Shown here: in pieces, positions 1 through 7,526 of the stretch
Numbering within the stretch: position 1 is the stretch's first letter
How the letters are laid out: each line of letters starts with the position of its first letter
DNA from: Vulcanimicrobiota bacterium
GTDB lineage: Bacteria > Vulcanimicrobiota > Xenobia > Xenobiales > JADMJV01
NCBI GenBank assembly: GCA_017307785.1
Contig: JAFKGI010000063.1
Span: 1-39,613, forward strand
DNA: 39,613 nucleotides
Direction of reading: 5' to 3'
Made by a program: the position numbers and the translations under genes
Notes under the pieces: model-generated
What the model saw: only the letters and a program-made list of their open reading frames with translations
What the model was told of the DNA's origin: nothing
Databases searched by the model: none

Positions 1-750
1 GCGCTGGTGTGCTTCTGCCCTCCAAGAAGATCCAAAGATGTGAGCTGCGACTTCAAGCGCAAGCATTGTGGCGACGTGGTCGTGAATCACCGCGCGCGGT
101 ATGAGTAAAGCCGGCAGGGGCCAGGGAACACCTGCGCAGATGTAGTCGTAGTGAAGTTGGTCCACACGGAGGTAGGACTGGGTTGGTAACCAACCATCGC
201 AGCCATCCCAGAAGCTCGTCAGTAATTCTGGAAAGCGGATGAAGAGCCTAAGTAGATTGGATTCTCTGTCGAAGGTTGGAGCCTGGAGAGGAACCGGAGT
301 CTGCCCCCTGGGCTCACCCGGAGCCTCCTCAAGGATTTGATCTGGAGGCTCTGCCAGGGGTGTCTGGTCAGTAGACACCCCTGGCTCGACAGAACCAACC
401 TCTGGATCGATGGGTGCTGCTGTGTTAGTAGAGGCGCTGCTAGGCAGCCCCAACACCTCCGCCAGAAGGATCTGAAGTGATTGCCACGCGGGCTGCTCGA
501 TGGAATTGGCTACAAAGAGAACTTTTTCAAGGAAACCCCGAGAGTATTGTCCGCTATACTTCCAAGACCGGAACGACCCCAGCGGCTCAAGGGTCCCATA
601 GACGGGTATGGGTCCCTGGGCTTCTTTGTAGAGCCGAGCTAGCAGCATCAGGTGCTTAGAGTCTGACAGGCCCGGCAAGTGCTGTTTCCTCCATTCCTCG
701 AAAGCCGGGAAAGCAACCAACGTCTTCGGACGCCCTGGCCGCCGTGCCAT
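1..750 (-). CDS. Unknown element protein, 3' end missing (runs off left edge)
   Basis: An open frame of 250 codons without a stop runs on the minus strand from ATG at 750 to the window edge, so the C-terminus is missing. The N-terminus is basic (MARRPGRPK). Residues about 100-150 are rich in Pro, Glu and Ala (a linker-like stretch), and a second, more hydrophobic and aromatic block follows. I do not recognise a family. An in-frame GTG at 786 overlaps the TAG stop of the upstream excisionase-like gene (TAGTG) and has a G-run about 11 nt upstream, so translation may be coupled and begin there, adding 12 residues; ATG 750 has no clear ribosome site. Its place after an excisionase-like gene suggests an element gene, for example replication or mobilisation, but that is only inference from position. 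Confidence 0.6.
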   Translation of the reverse strand, partial: MARRPGRPKTLVAFPAFEEWRKQHLPGLSDSKHLMLLARLYKEAQGPIPVYGTLEPLGSFRSWKYSGQYSRGFLEKVLFVANSIEQPAWQSLQILLAEVLGLPSSASTNTAAPIDPEVGSVEPGVSTDQTPLAEPPDQILEEAPGEPRGQTPVPLQAPTFDRESNLLRLFIRFPELLTSFWDGCDGWLPTQSYLRVDQLHYDYICAGVPWPLPALLIPRAVIHDHVATMLALEVAAHIFGSSWRAEAHQR

Positions 751-785
751 CAGTTCGGTCACTGCTGGCAGTTCCTGAGGAGCCA

Positions 786-986
786 CTAGCTCGCTTGCCC
801 CCAGTCGCCGCCAGCCTCCATCCATGTCTTCAAAGCCTCTTCGTCGGCTCGGACGTTACGCCCGATTTTCACCACGATCCCCGGCACGGTGTGGTGCAGG
901 CGGCGAAAAACCGTGTATGCGTGAGCAAGCGAAATCTTATAGATCTCCGCGAACTCTTTTGGGGTCGTGTATTTTCTAAGTGCCAT
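786..986 (-). CDS. Excisionase/AlpA-like helix-turn-helix protein
   Basis: This 66-residue protein is a single winged HTH domain of the excisionase/MerR-like type. It has the pattern YTTPKEFAEIYKISLAHAYT, then a turn to a recognition helix, then VVKIGRNVRADEEALKTWM, in which a basic wing precedes a closing helix with Trp. Family members bind DNA as recombination directionality factors (Xis) or small regulators. It lies divergent from the integrase and directly upstream of the unknown minus-strand gene, with which it may be translationally coupled. The likely job is control of element excision or transcription. It could instead be a general regulator of the element; the sequence alone does not decide. 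Confidence 0.75.
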   Translation of the reverse strand: MALRKYTTPKEFAEIYKISLAHAYTVFRRLHHTVPGIVVKIGRNVRADEEALKTWMEAGGDWGQAS

Positions 987-1233
987 ATTGCTGTGCTCGA
1001 TTCTTATGATTCGTCTGAGACGAGTCTAGAGCATAGACTGGTAGTAATAGGCCGTCTACGATAAGCGGTTCAGAGTTTCCCGACGCGGCTCGATTATTTT
1101 CCTTCTTTTGCCGATTCAGACTTTTTTCTATCGTTTGCTTCCACGTATTAATTTCGGTTCGTCCGACGGGGAAGAGAGGTTTGGCTGCCTGTCGAAGTTG
1201 TGTCTGGAAAATTTTTTTTAGGGAGATCCTTGA
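987..1233. promoter_or_regulatory. Divergent intergenic region between excisionase-like gene and integrase
   Basis: This 247-bp AT-richer region separates the divergent HTH and integrase genes and must hold their promoters. I see a T-tract near 1212-1219 and the integrase ribosome site AGGGAGA at 1220-1226. I could not single out a convincing promoter pair or operator. Open frames crossing it have poor start sites and look like chance. Confidence 0.4.
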
Positions 1234-2490
1234 GTGGCAATCGACAAGCGCGGCGAACGCTGCTACCGGATTCGCCTTCCTCTTGGTTACGATAGAGGTA
1301 GGCGCACGACTTACACCGAGACAGTGCACGGCACTCTTAAGGAGGCGCAGTCGCGGCACCGTGACCTCCAGACGGAACTGGAGCGGGGCTGCTTAGCGAA
1401 GCGCTCAAAGCGCTCGTTAAACGAGTTTCTCTTAGAGTGGCTGGAAACGGCAAGCACTCGGCTGAGCGAGCGAACCCACCAAGAGTATGCGGGTCTGGTA
1501 GCTCGCTACGTTGCGTCGGAGATTGGAAAGCACGCAATGGACAAGCTGACTGCCTTCTCCTTTCAGAGCTTCTACAACGGACTAAGCAGGCGCGGGTTGT
1601 CGGCGCGGACCGTGAAGTCTGTGCACGTTGTTCTGAATCAAGCCATGAAGTCGGCGGTCAAACTAAGGATGCTGTCCTACAATCCTTGCCGGGACTGCGA
1701 TTTGCCCAAGCATAAGGAACTCAACATCAACCGGGCGATGGATTTAGAGCAGGCGCACGCCTTCATCGCGGCCAGTTACCAGCAATCGAGAGGCGTTGTC
1801 TTTCGGACGGCGCTCGAACTTGGCATACGACCCCAAGAGTTGTGCGCCCTACAATGGCCGGACTTAAACTGGGACACCGCGGAGCTCTCCATCACCAAGG
1901 CGATGAAATGGCCCAAGGGAGGCGGCTGGAAGTTCGGCCCAACTAAAACGGCGCTCAGTCGTCGCAAGCTCGTAGTCACCCCCACCTTGATTGAAGACTT
2001 GAAGAGGCATCGGAGCGAGCAATTGCAGCACAGACTCTACTTGGGACCGGACTGGAAAGGTGGGGACCACGACTTTATCTTTACCAACACTCAGGGTGGC
2101 CCACTCAACATAAACAGCCTGCACCAGTCGTTCAAGGAGTTGCTAAAGGTTGCGGGTCTGCCCTCCTCCTTTCGCCCGTACGACCTCCGCCACAGTGCAG
2201 CCACCATCATGCTGCAGGGCAACACCCCGCCGAAGGTCGCGGCTGACCGCCTGGGGCATTCGACCACCCGGTTGACCTTGGACACCTATTCGCACGTCAT
2301 GCCGAGCATGCAGCGGGATGTAGCGGACAAGTTTGAGAGTCTGCTTCATAGCAGGCCTGGACACGTCCCGGACACCGAGACAACCAGTTCGATCCGCTTG
2401 AGCAAGAAAAAAAGGCCCCGTGGAACCCTCCATTCGCTTAAAAGAAGCGGGTTTGAAGAATTGGGGCCTGTGTCTGATAGTCAGGGGTGA
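1234..2490 (+). CDS. int: Tyrosine-type site-specific integrase
   Basis: This 418-residue integrase catalyses strand exchange between element and chromosome attachment sites. Residues about 60-155 form the SAM-like core-binding domain, and about 165-365 the catalytic domain. Visible catalytic residues are Arg199 (GIRPQEL), the beta-hairpin Lys238, Tyr316-x-x-Arg319 (YDLRH, with Tyr in the usual first His position, a known variant), His342 (RLGHS) and nucleophile Tyr352 (LDTYSHV). The N-terminal part (residues 1-55) resembles arm-type DNA-binding domains of phage integrases. The start is GTG with AGGGAGA 7 nt upstream. A basic tail of about 45 residues follows the catalytic domain. The stop lies 4 nt before the tRNA-Sec anticodon loop, the usual int-next-to-att arrangement. 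Confidence 0.95.
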   Translation: MAIDKRGERCYRIRLPLGYDRGRRTTYTETVHGTLKEAQSRHRDLQTELERGCLAKRSKRSLNEFLLEWLETASTRLSERTHQEYAGLVARYVASEIGKHAMDKLTAFSFQSFYNGLSRRGLSARTVKSVHVVLNQAMKSAVKLRMLSYNPCRDCDLPKHKELNINRAMDLEQAHAFIAASYQQSRGVVFRTALELGIRPQELCALQWPDLNWDTAELSITKAMKWPKGGGWKFGPTKTALSRRKLVVTPTLIEDLKRHRSEQLQHRLYLGPDWKGGDHDFIFTNTQGGPLNINSLHQSFKELLKVAGLPSSFRPYDLRHSAATIMLQGNTPPKVAADRLGHSTTRLTLDTYSHVMPSMQRDVADKFESLLHSRPGHVPDTETTSSIRLSKKKRPRGTLHSLKRSGFEELGPVSDSQG

Positions 2491-2494
2491 CGAA

Positions 2495-2554
2495 CTTCAA
2501 AATTGATGTGACTCGCAAGGGTCAGGAGGGTTCGACTCCTTCCCATTCCCGCCA
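2495..2554 (+). other. selC: Attachment site: 3' fragment of tRNA-Sec (anticodon loop to CCA)
   Basis: Reading rightward, the segment contains anticodon loop CTTCAAA (2495-2501; anticodon TCA) and a long variable arm TGACTC-GCAA-GGGTCA (2509-2524, 6 bp with a GCAA loop). The T arm follows, stem 2526-2530 with 2538-2542 and loop TTCGACT. Then come eight acceptor nucleotides CCATTCCC (2543-2550), discriminator G and encoded CCA. UCA anticodon, long variable arm, 8+5 acceptor/T geometry and G73 are hallmarks of bacterial tRNA-Sec. The expected 5' half (beginning GGGAATGG) is absent: the anticodon-stem partner here does not pair and upstream sequence is integrase coding. This is therefore an integration remnant, not a functional tRNA. 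Confidence 0.82.
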
Positions 2555-2564
2555 GCCACGCACC

Positions 2565-3401
2565 CTACGGGACGATGGCGATGTCCAGGTTCAGCACAAA
2601 GCCACTGGTGGTATCTCCGGTAATCTCGGGAATTTGCAGCGAGTAGCCGTCTGAGAAAACGTTGTCCGTGTTCAGGCTGATGTTGCGGAAGTTGTTCAGG
2701 CTGGTGCTGTACTCGCTGGTGGCGTAGACCAGATTGCAGGCGTTGGTGGTCATGGCGATCTGGGAGGTCTTGATCTTGTTGTTCGAAGACGTGGCCTGAG
2801 CCAGGCTGCGGAAGACCTCGAAGTGCATGTGTGGCCAGCGACCCGAGTAACAACCCGGGAAAATGGTGGTGAAGGTGACCCGGCCGGTGCTGTCCGTCTC
2901 CTGGACGCCACGCAGATAGTTCTGGGCGGTCAGATCATACAGGGAGTATTTTCCGTCCCGGTCGCAATGCCACAGGTAGATGGCGTATCCGGCCAGGGCG
3001 GCGCAGTCCGCGTTGACGTTGACCAGCGTCAAATTGACCGTCAGAGGGATACCTGCGGCCGTGCCGCTCAGTCCGTTGAAGCTGGAGCGAATGTCGCTAC
3101 GCACCACGCCGCTGGCCGTCAGCGCGTTGGGCCCATTGGAACCGTCACCGGGGTAAGGCCCGGCGGTTTCTTCCGGAATGGTGGTGCAGGCTCCATTGGC
3201 GCTGGTCACCGAGGTCGAATTGCTACTGTTGTTTCCACTCGCCAGGCCGTTCTGACCCGAAGCGGTGTCCGTCCCTCCCACGCTGGAATTACCACAACCG
3301 ACCAGACCGACGGTCATTCCCGCCTTCACCAAGAATCCCAAAAGGTTGCGCCGATTCATGGTCTGCAGGTCGAAAACCAGTCCGCGATCGTGATCTTCCA
3401 T
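2565..3401 (-). CDS. Intradiol-dioxygenase-like secreted lipoprotein
   Basis: This 278-residue protein has an N-terminus typical of one intradiol-dioxygenase subgroup: an Asp/His-rich leader (EDHDRGLVFDL) before a twin-Arg-like signal (MNRRNLLGF) and a lipobox ending at Cys36 (GLVGC). A Ser/Asn/Thr-rich linker follows (about 38-72). The dioxygenase core (about 75-278) shows candidate Fe(III) ligands Tyr152 (GKYS), Tyr185 and His191/His193 (GCYSGRWPHMHF). Intradiol enzymes split catechols between the hydroxyls. The extracytoplasmic subgroup is poorly characterised, so the substrate is unknown. It is the first chromosomal gene right of the element, transcribed toward it. A start at residue 15 is possible, but the conserved leader favours 3401. 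Confidence 0.85.
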   Translation of the reverse strand: MEDHDRGLVFDLQTMNRRNLLGFLVKAGMTVGLVGCGNSSVGGTDTASGQNGLASGNNSSNSTSVTSANGACTTIPEETAGPYPGDGSNGPNALTASGVVRSDIRSSFNGLSGTAAGIPLTVNLTLVNVNADCAALAGYAIYLWHCDRDGKYSLYDLTAQNYLRGVQETDSTGRVTFTTIFPGCYSGRWPHMHFEVFRSLAQATSSNNKIKTSQIAMTTNACNLVYATSEYSTSLNNFRNISLNTDNVFSDGYSLQIPEITGDTTSGFVLNLDIAIVP

Positions 3402-3493
3402 TATCTGAATGCCTCCGTTGTATTTGCTGAGGCTTATCTTGGGATGGGCATCTTAAGTCCGCGCTGGTCCGGCACTGAAGCTTTGCTGAAGGA

Positions 3494-3522
3494 TTGACAG
3501 TTTCCTGAAGCGTTGGCATGAT
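3494..3522 (+). promoter_or_regulatory. Candidate sigma-70-type promoter for the RNA ligase gene
   Basis: Perfect TTGACA (3494-3499), 17-bp spacer and CATGAT (3517-3522, 4 of 6 consensus) lie 26 nt before the ATG of the RNA ligase gene. A strong ribosome site GAGGAGG follows. Confidence 0.5.
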
Positions 3523-3548
3523 GGGCCACTTTATCTGAGGAGGACATC

Positions 3549-4610
3549 ATGGCAATCTGGAAAGTCAGCGCCGAGCGGGCGGAAATCTTTCCCCATCCCA
3601 ACTCCGACCGCATGGATCTTTGCAAAGTCGGTATGTTTCAACTGGTGGTGGCCAAGAGCAACGGCTATCAAACCGGGGATGTGATTGTCTTCGCACCATC
3701 GCGAGCCGTTTTGCCGCCCGACCTGAGGCCGCACTACACCAACTCGGAAACGGGCGTGTCTTACCTGGTGGGCGCGGAACATGATCGTGTCTCGGGTATT
3801 CGTCTGCGCGGCGAACTCTCCGAGGGAATCACCATCAGCCTGGACTACGTGCTCCCCAAACTCGGTCTGAAGGACGCCCAAGAACTCGAAATTGGTGCCG
3901 ATCTGGCGGCAGCCCTCGGCATCAGCAAATACGACCCGCCCCTGCCGGCCGGCTTCAGCGGTGAAGTGCGTCGCCTGGACCTGGACGTGCCTTACCGTCA
4001 GCACGATGTCGAGCAGTTCGGCATCTTTGGCGGCGAGTTTGTGTCGGGCGAGGAGGTGTTGGCCACCGAAAAAATCCACGGTTCCCAGGCCAACATGTTG
4101 TTCGGCGCCGACGGCGCGATTCACGTGACCTCCAAGGGAATGGCCAGCAAAGGGTTCGAGATCTGCGAGGATCAGGGCAATATCTACTGGCGAGCGCTAC
4201 GGAACTGCCGCCTACCCGAGTTGGTGGCCGAAACCTGCCCGGGACGAACCGTGCAGGCCTTTGCCGAGGTCTATCCGGCTCAGGGGGCGGCCTGGAGCTA
4301 TGGGGCCGATGGCAATCGGCCCTTGCTGCGGCTGTTTCGACTGGTGGTGGATGGAGCGGAAATGCCGCATCATCAAGTGCCATCGGCCCTGCGTGAGCTT
4401 TGGGCACCCGTGCTTTTCGAGGGAGCTTTCGAAGAAGCAACCCTGCGTCAGCTGGCTCGCGGCAAAGAGCAGGTCTCGGGTCGAGAACTGCACATCCGTG
4501 AAGGCATCGTGGTGACGCCGCGTCAGCCTCGCCCTTCGCGAGAGGGCTGGAATCTGGCCTTGAAACTCATCAGCGACAAGTTCAAAGGTAGCGACGAAGA
4601 CCCGTCTTGA
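3549..4610 (+). CDS. RNA ligase, Rnl5 (DraRnl-like) family
   Basis: This 353-residue protein matches the Deinococcus radiodurans RNA ligase type (Rnl5). An N-terminal OB-like module (residues 1 to about 105, MAIWKVSAERAEIFPHPNSD) is followed by a nucleotidyltransferase domain. Ligase motif I is EKIHG with adenylated Lys175. A motif III-like VQAFAEVYP (235-243), motif IV EGIVV (318-322) and motif V LALKLISDKF (336-345) are present. The length is close to DraRnl (about 340 residues). Family enzymes use ATP to seal 3'-OH/5'-phosphate nicks in duplexes where the 3'-OH strand is RNA, suggesting repair of RNA or ribonucleotide-containing DNA. The start follows GAGGAGG. It has its own candidate promoter and is separated from the next gene by a perfect hairpin. 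Confidence 0.88.
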   Translation: MAIWKVSAERAEIFPHPNSDRMDLCKVGMFQLVVAKSNGYQTGDVIVFAPSRAVLPPDLRPHYTNSETGVSYLVGAEHDRVSGIRLRGELSEGITISLDYVLPKLGLKDAQELEIGADLAAALGISKYDPPLPAGFSGEVRRLDLDVPYRQHDVEQFGIFGGEFVSGEEVLATEKIHGSQANMLFGADGAIHVTSKGMASKGFEICEDQGNIYWRALRNCRLPELVAETCPGRTVQAFAEVYPAQGAAWSYGADGNRPLLRLFRLVVDGAEMPHHQVPSALRELWAPVLFEGAFEEATLRQLARGKEQVSGRELHIREGIVVTPRQPRPSREGWNLALKLISDKFKGSDEDPS

Positions 4611-4616
4611 AGCCTT

Positions 4617-4644
4617 GCCGTTCCTGGCCCGTGCCAGGAACGGC
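4617..4644. repeat. Perfect 12-bp inverted repeat after the RNA ligase gene
   Basis: GCCGTTCCTGGC (4617-4628), loop CCGT, and GCCAGGAACGGC (4633-4644) form a perfect 12-bp stem 6 nt after the RNA ligase stop. No T-run follows, so it is not a textbook intrinsic terminator. It may be a processing or stability hairpin, a U-tract-less terminator, or a palindromic operator for the next gene, whose ATG lies 44 nt downstream. Confidence 0.6.
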
Positions 4645-4688
4645 CGGCAGGCAAGATCCCACCGGAAGGCGCCGAAGGCGAGCCGGCT

Positions 4689-5486
4689 ATGATCAAAACC
4701 GCAAGAGTCGTCTTCCTGGGCATCGACGTGCAAAAAGCCTTTGGACGCGAGGCCAAAAGCACCAACCTGGCTACTCTGGCCTCCCATCCGGAGGGCGACG
4801 AGTCGCGGGAGGTGCTTAACAACGCGCGGCTGGCCTCGGCCGTCTATCAGGCCGGTGGCACCGTCATCGTAACCAAAGACTGGCACAATCCGGTGGGAAC
4901 GGAAATCAGCTCGGGGGACCGGACGATCGTCGACAATCGGGCGGCCGACGAGTTCGCTATCTATGGCGAGCACGCCACTCCCGGCGACGGCGACTCCGAC
5001 CTGAATGCCCCGCTCGAGGCAGCTCTGCAGCAACTGGAAAAGCAGGATGGTCACCGCCGCACCATCATCCCCGTCGACCATCACGAGGTGGTCGAAAGCG
5101 GCGATTCTCAGCGAATCTTCGAAATTCACAAAAACGTCTACGACATCACCCAACTGGAAGAACTCCATCACGAAGTGGAAAAGGGTCCGATGATCCCGAA
5201 TCGCGCCTTCTGGCACGTGATGGAACGCGAAAGGGAGGCCGGCCCGCTCACCCTGGTGCTGAGCGGCAAGATTGCCGAAGTCTGCGTGCGTGCCGGTGCC
5301 TTCAGCCTGTTGGAAGGTCTACCCGGCGTGGACCTGGTGATCCCCGAGGACGCCGTATCCTCCTTGCCCTCCGAGCTGGCTCGCCAACTGCAGCTGCCCA
5401 CCAAGCTGGAAGTCATGGACCAGCTGCGCGAACGGGGCGCCCGCGTCGTAAAAACCGAGGAAGTGCTGGCCTGGTTGAGCGCATGA
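4689..5486 (+). CDS. Isochorismatase-fold cysteine hydrolase (nicotinamidase-like)
   Basis: This 265-residue cytosolic protein has the isochorismatase-like Rossmann fold. The catalytic triad is visible as Asp13 (GIDVQKAF), Lys148 (EIHKNVYD) and Cys199 (GKIAEVCVRAGA). Asp64-Trp-His66 (TKDWHNP) resembles the metal site of nicotinamidases such as PncA. It is longer than PncA (about 210), with an insertion around residues 85-170, so the amide substrate may differ from nicotinamide. It overlaps the next gene by 4 nt (ATGA), which makes a two-gene unit with an NTF2-like protein. Amidase function is likely; the specific substrate is open. Confidence 0.85.
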   Translation: MIKTARVVFLGIDVQKAFGREAKSTNLATLASHPEGDESREVLNNARLASAVYQAGGTVIVTKDWHNPVGTEISSGDRTIVDNRAADEFAIYGEHATPGDGDSDLNAPLEAALQQLEKQDGHRRTIIPVDHHEVVESGDSQRIFEIHKNVYDITQLEELHHEVEKGPMIPNRAFWHVMEREREAGPLTLVLSGKIAEVCVRAGAFSLLEGLPGVDLVIPEDAVSSLPSELARQLQLPTKLEVMDQLRERGARVVKTEEVLAWLSA

Positions 5487-5863
5487 TCGAAGAATACTAT
5501 TCACGATTTAACGCTGGCGATTGGGAGGGGATGCTCGAGCTGCTGGACGAGGAGATCGTTCACGAAGTCTCTCAAGGTGACGTCAGGCGAGGCAAATCGG
5601 CCTTTCGCTCTTTCCTTCAACATATGGAGTCATGCTACCGGGAACGGGTCAGCGAGCTGTGTGTCCTGAGCAACGGCACCCGAGCCGCCGCCGAATTCTG
5701 GCTGGAGGGCGAGTATCTGCGCACGGACGCCGGCCTTCCCGAGGCCAGAGGCCAGAAATACCGCCTGCGAGTCGGCAGCTTTTTTGAATTCGAACAGAAC
5801 CGCATTCGCCGGGTTACGGTGCACTACAATTTACGCGACTGGATGGCCCAGGTCGGCGAGTAA
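5483..5863 (+). CDS. SnoaL/NTF2-like small protein
   Basis: This 126-residue protein has the pattern of the SnoaL-like/ketosteroid-isomerase-related NTF2 fold: an N-terminal helix (IEEYYSRFNAGDWEGMLELLDEEIVHEV), a charged loop with RRGKSAFRSFLQHM, then paired beta strands ending RVTVHYNLRDW. Members form cone-shaped dimers that bind small molecules or act as isomerases or hydrolases. Its start overlaps the preceding stop in ATGA, so translation is almost certainly coupled to the isochorismatase-fold gene and the two may act in one pathway. The function is not determined. Confidence 0.75.
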   Translation: MIEEYYSRFNAGDWEGMLELLDEEIVHEVSQGDVRRGKSAFRSFLQHMESCYRERVSELCVLSNGTRAAAEFWLEGEYLRTDAGLPEARGQKYRLRVGSFFEFEQNRIRRVTVHYNLRDWMAQVGE

Positions 5864-5880
5864 TCTCGCCTGTTTTAAGC

Positions 5881-5886
5881 TATACT
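5881..5886 (+). promoter_or_regulatory. Candidate -10 element very close to the kinase start codon
   Basis: TATACT (5881-5886, 5 of 6 consensus) ends 8 nt before the kinase ATG at 5895, and there is no Shine-Dalgarno sequence between. A transcript starting about 7 nt after this box would be almost leaderless. No good -35 hexamer is visible at 16-18 bp, so this is tentative. Confidence 0.35.
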
Positions 5887-5894
5887 GTCCCAAC

Positions 5895-7526
5895 ATGTCA
5901 CTCGCTGTCCGTGAGAAACTCCAGGATCGCTATGAAGTGGTGCGCAGCATCAAAAGTGGTGGGATGGGCGCGGTCTACGAAGCGGTCGACCACAAGCTGG
6001 CCTCCACTCCCTGCGCCATCAAAGAAGTGCTGGCCTCGGCCTTGGAAGGCAGCAGCGCTCAATACGTACTGGCCTCCTTTGAAGCAGAAATGCGGGCGCT
6101 GGCCAATCTGGATCATCCCAACATTCCCCGCGTGCGCGACTACTTCGAAATCGAGGGCAAGCGCTACATTATCCTCGATCTGGTTCAAGGACAGGGCCTG
6201 GATGACGAACTGGCGGAGCACTTGCGCCTGACTCACGAGCCTATGGATCCGGCGGTCGCCGCGGTGGACATGGTCCAGGTCCTGGAGACTCTCACCTACC
6301 TGCACAACTGCCGCCCCCCGATCATTCATCGCGACATCAAGTCCGCCAACCTGATTCGCGACAGCCGCAACGGGCGTATCAAGCTGGTGGATTTCGGTAT
6401 CGCGCGATCGGTCGAGACCCTGAAGGTGCAAACCCAGGTGGGCACTCCCGGATTTTGCGCTCCCGAGCAAATGGCCGGTAGAGCCGAGCTGCGCTCCGAC
6501 CTCTACTCGGTGGGCGCCACTCTCTATCATCTCTGCACCGGAAAACTACCCCCTGCCTTTACCTTCGAGGCCCTTGAGATGGAGCTTCCGCGAGCTCCCG
6601 GACTGGTCAAAATCGTGCTCAAAGCCACCGAGCCCAAGCCCGCCGACCGCTATGCCAACGCGGAGGAAATGGCTCAAGCGTTGCGTTCCTGGTTGCGCAA
6701 CGAGGGGTCCGCCAAGATCGATCCGGCCGTGCTCCCGCGCGAACCAGCCGTCACCAAAATCAATCCCCTGGCCACCGCTCCCATGCCTGCCAACAGTCAG
6801 CACGGTCTGTGGGCCGCTGTTCTGGCCATGCTGCTGGCCGCCATGGGCTTGCTTTACAGTGACTACTCAAGTCGATTTGCCACGCCGTCGCCAACTCCGA
6901 CCTCAAAACCCATCTCCACCGCACCCTTGCAGAAACCGACGGCTGCTCCCAAGCCGCTCTCCAAACCGTCCCCGAGCGAGCAAGCCAACTGGGAACTCGA
7001 ACGGCGCCGTCTGGCCCGCGAGCGAGCGGAACTGGTGGAAGAACAGAATCTCCTGCGAGCGGAAAGGCTACGGCAGCAAGCCGCCCAGAGAGCCCGTCCG
7101 ATTCAGCAACCCCGCGCCGAGGTCGACGCCGGCTATCCTCACGCCAGCGGCTATCCGACCGCTCCCAGAGCCGAACCGTCCACCCCCGCGCCCGAAGGGC
7201 TGCGCAGAACAGTGAACGGCCCCTGGCTGACTACTTATGACGGGATTCTCGATGGGCATCGAGTGACCATGCACATCAACAAAACGGGTGAATCCGCCCT
7301 GGAGCTTCGGCGCAATCATGCGGGCAAAATGGCCGGCCTCACCGAGGTCCCGGAACGCGAATACAGTCGTGGCGAATACTGCGGCTGGCGTCGGACGGGC
7401 AATACCCACCATGGACTCCACATGAAGGACGGCAGGCTGGTCCAGTTCACCATCAACCCACCACCCGCCGACTCCAACACCAAGGTCTGGGGTCCGGTAT
7501 TGAACCTTATTGATCGGGGCGAGTAA
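5895..7526 (+). CDS. Membrane-anchored Ser/Thr protein kinase with extracytoplasmic tail
   Basis: This is a 543-residue Hanks-type kinase. The cytoplasmic catalytic domain (about 12-268) shows the Gly-rich loop IKSGGMGAVYEA, Lys43 (AIKEV), the catalytic loop HRDIKSAN (Asp147), DFG (Asp166), and GTPGFCAPEQ in the activation segment. A single membrane helix spans about 304-322. A Pro/Thr/Ser-rich spacer follows, then a charged coiled coil (about 365-400, ELERRRLARERAELVEEQ) and a C-terminal domain I do not recognise (about 430-543). The tail could sense an envelope signal, as in PknB-type kinases, although no PASTA repeat is present. An upstream in-frame ATG (5784) lies inside the previous gene; 5895 is preferred because the kinase domain begins right after it. 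It overlaps the convergent yhhQ by 20 bp. Confidence 0.93.
   Translation: MSLAVREKLQDRYEVVRSIKSGGMGAVYEAVDHKLASTPCAIKEVLASALEGSSAQYVLASFEAEMRALANLDHPNIPRVRDYFEIEGKRYIILDLVQGQGLDDELAEHLRLTHEPMDPAVAAVDMVQVLETLTYLHNCRPPIIHRDIKSANLIRDSRNGRIKLVDFGIARSVETLKVQTQVGTPGFCAPEQMAGRAELRSDLYSVGATLYHLCTGKLPPAFTFEALEMELPRAPGLVKIVLKATEPKPADRYANAEEMAQALRSWLRNEGSAKIDPAVLPREPAVTKINPLATAPMPANSQHGLWAAVLAMLLAAMGLLYSDYSSRFATPSPTPTSKPISTAPLQKPTAAPKPLSKPSPSEQANWELERRRLARERAELVEEQNLLRAERLRQQAAQRARPIQQPRAEVDAGYPHASGYPTAPRAEPSTPAPEGLRRTVNGPWLTTYDGILDGHRVTMHINKTGESALELRRNHAGKMAGLTEVPEREYSRGEYCGWRRTGNTHHGLHMKDGRLVQFTINPPPADSNTKVWGPVLNLIDRGE

Larger units (their letters stand above)
1..2554. mobile_element. Right end of an integrative element inserted in the tRNA-Sec gene
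   Basis: The segment holds an unknown gene running off the left edge, an excisionase-like HTH gene and a tyrosine integrase. It ends in a tRNA 3' fragment whose structure is that of selenocysteine tRNA. Tyrosine integrases commonly use tRNA 3' halves as attachment sites, and the integrase gene usually lies next to one end, as here. Because the fragment is the 3' half and reads rightward into chromosomal-type genes, the intact (regenerated) selC should lie at the other end of the element, left of the window. The element looks less GC-rich than the region to its right. Its extent and cargo cannot be seen. Confidence 0.75.

Noticed and set aside
744..1064. 106-codon plus-strand frame opposite the excisionase-like gene
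   Set aside because: No ribosome site, low-complexity unnatural composition, and it lies antisense to a gene with a clear HTH domain.
976..1359. 127-codon minus-strand frame across the int/excisionase gap
   Set aside because: It overlaps the start of the integrase, lacks recognisable domains and would remove the only promoter space for both genes.
2459..2554. Complete functional tRNA-Sec
   Set aside because: The sequence upstream of 2495 does not pair with the acceptor, D or anticodon 3' strands and is integrase coding.
2823..3497. 224-codon plus-strand frame antisense to the dioxygenase gene
   Set aside because: Shadow of a GC-rich gene: the opposite strand has a lipobox, Tyr/His ligands and family sequence.
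4212..5216. 334-codon minus-strand frame
   Set aside because: It spans antisense to two well-supported genes and the hairpin between them; composition is that of a reverse-frame shadow.
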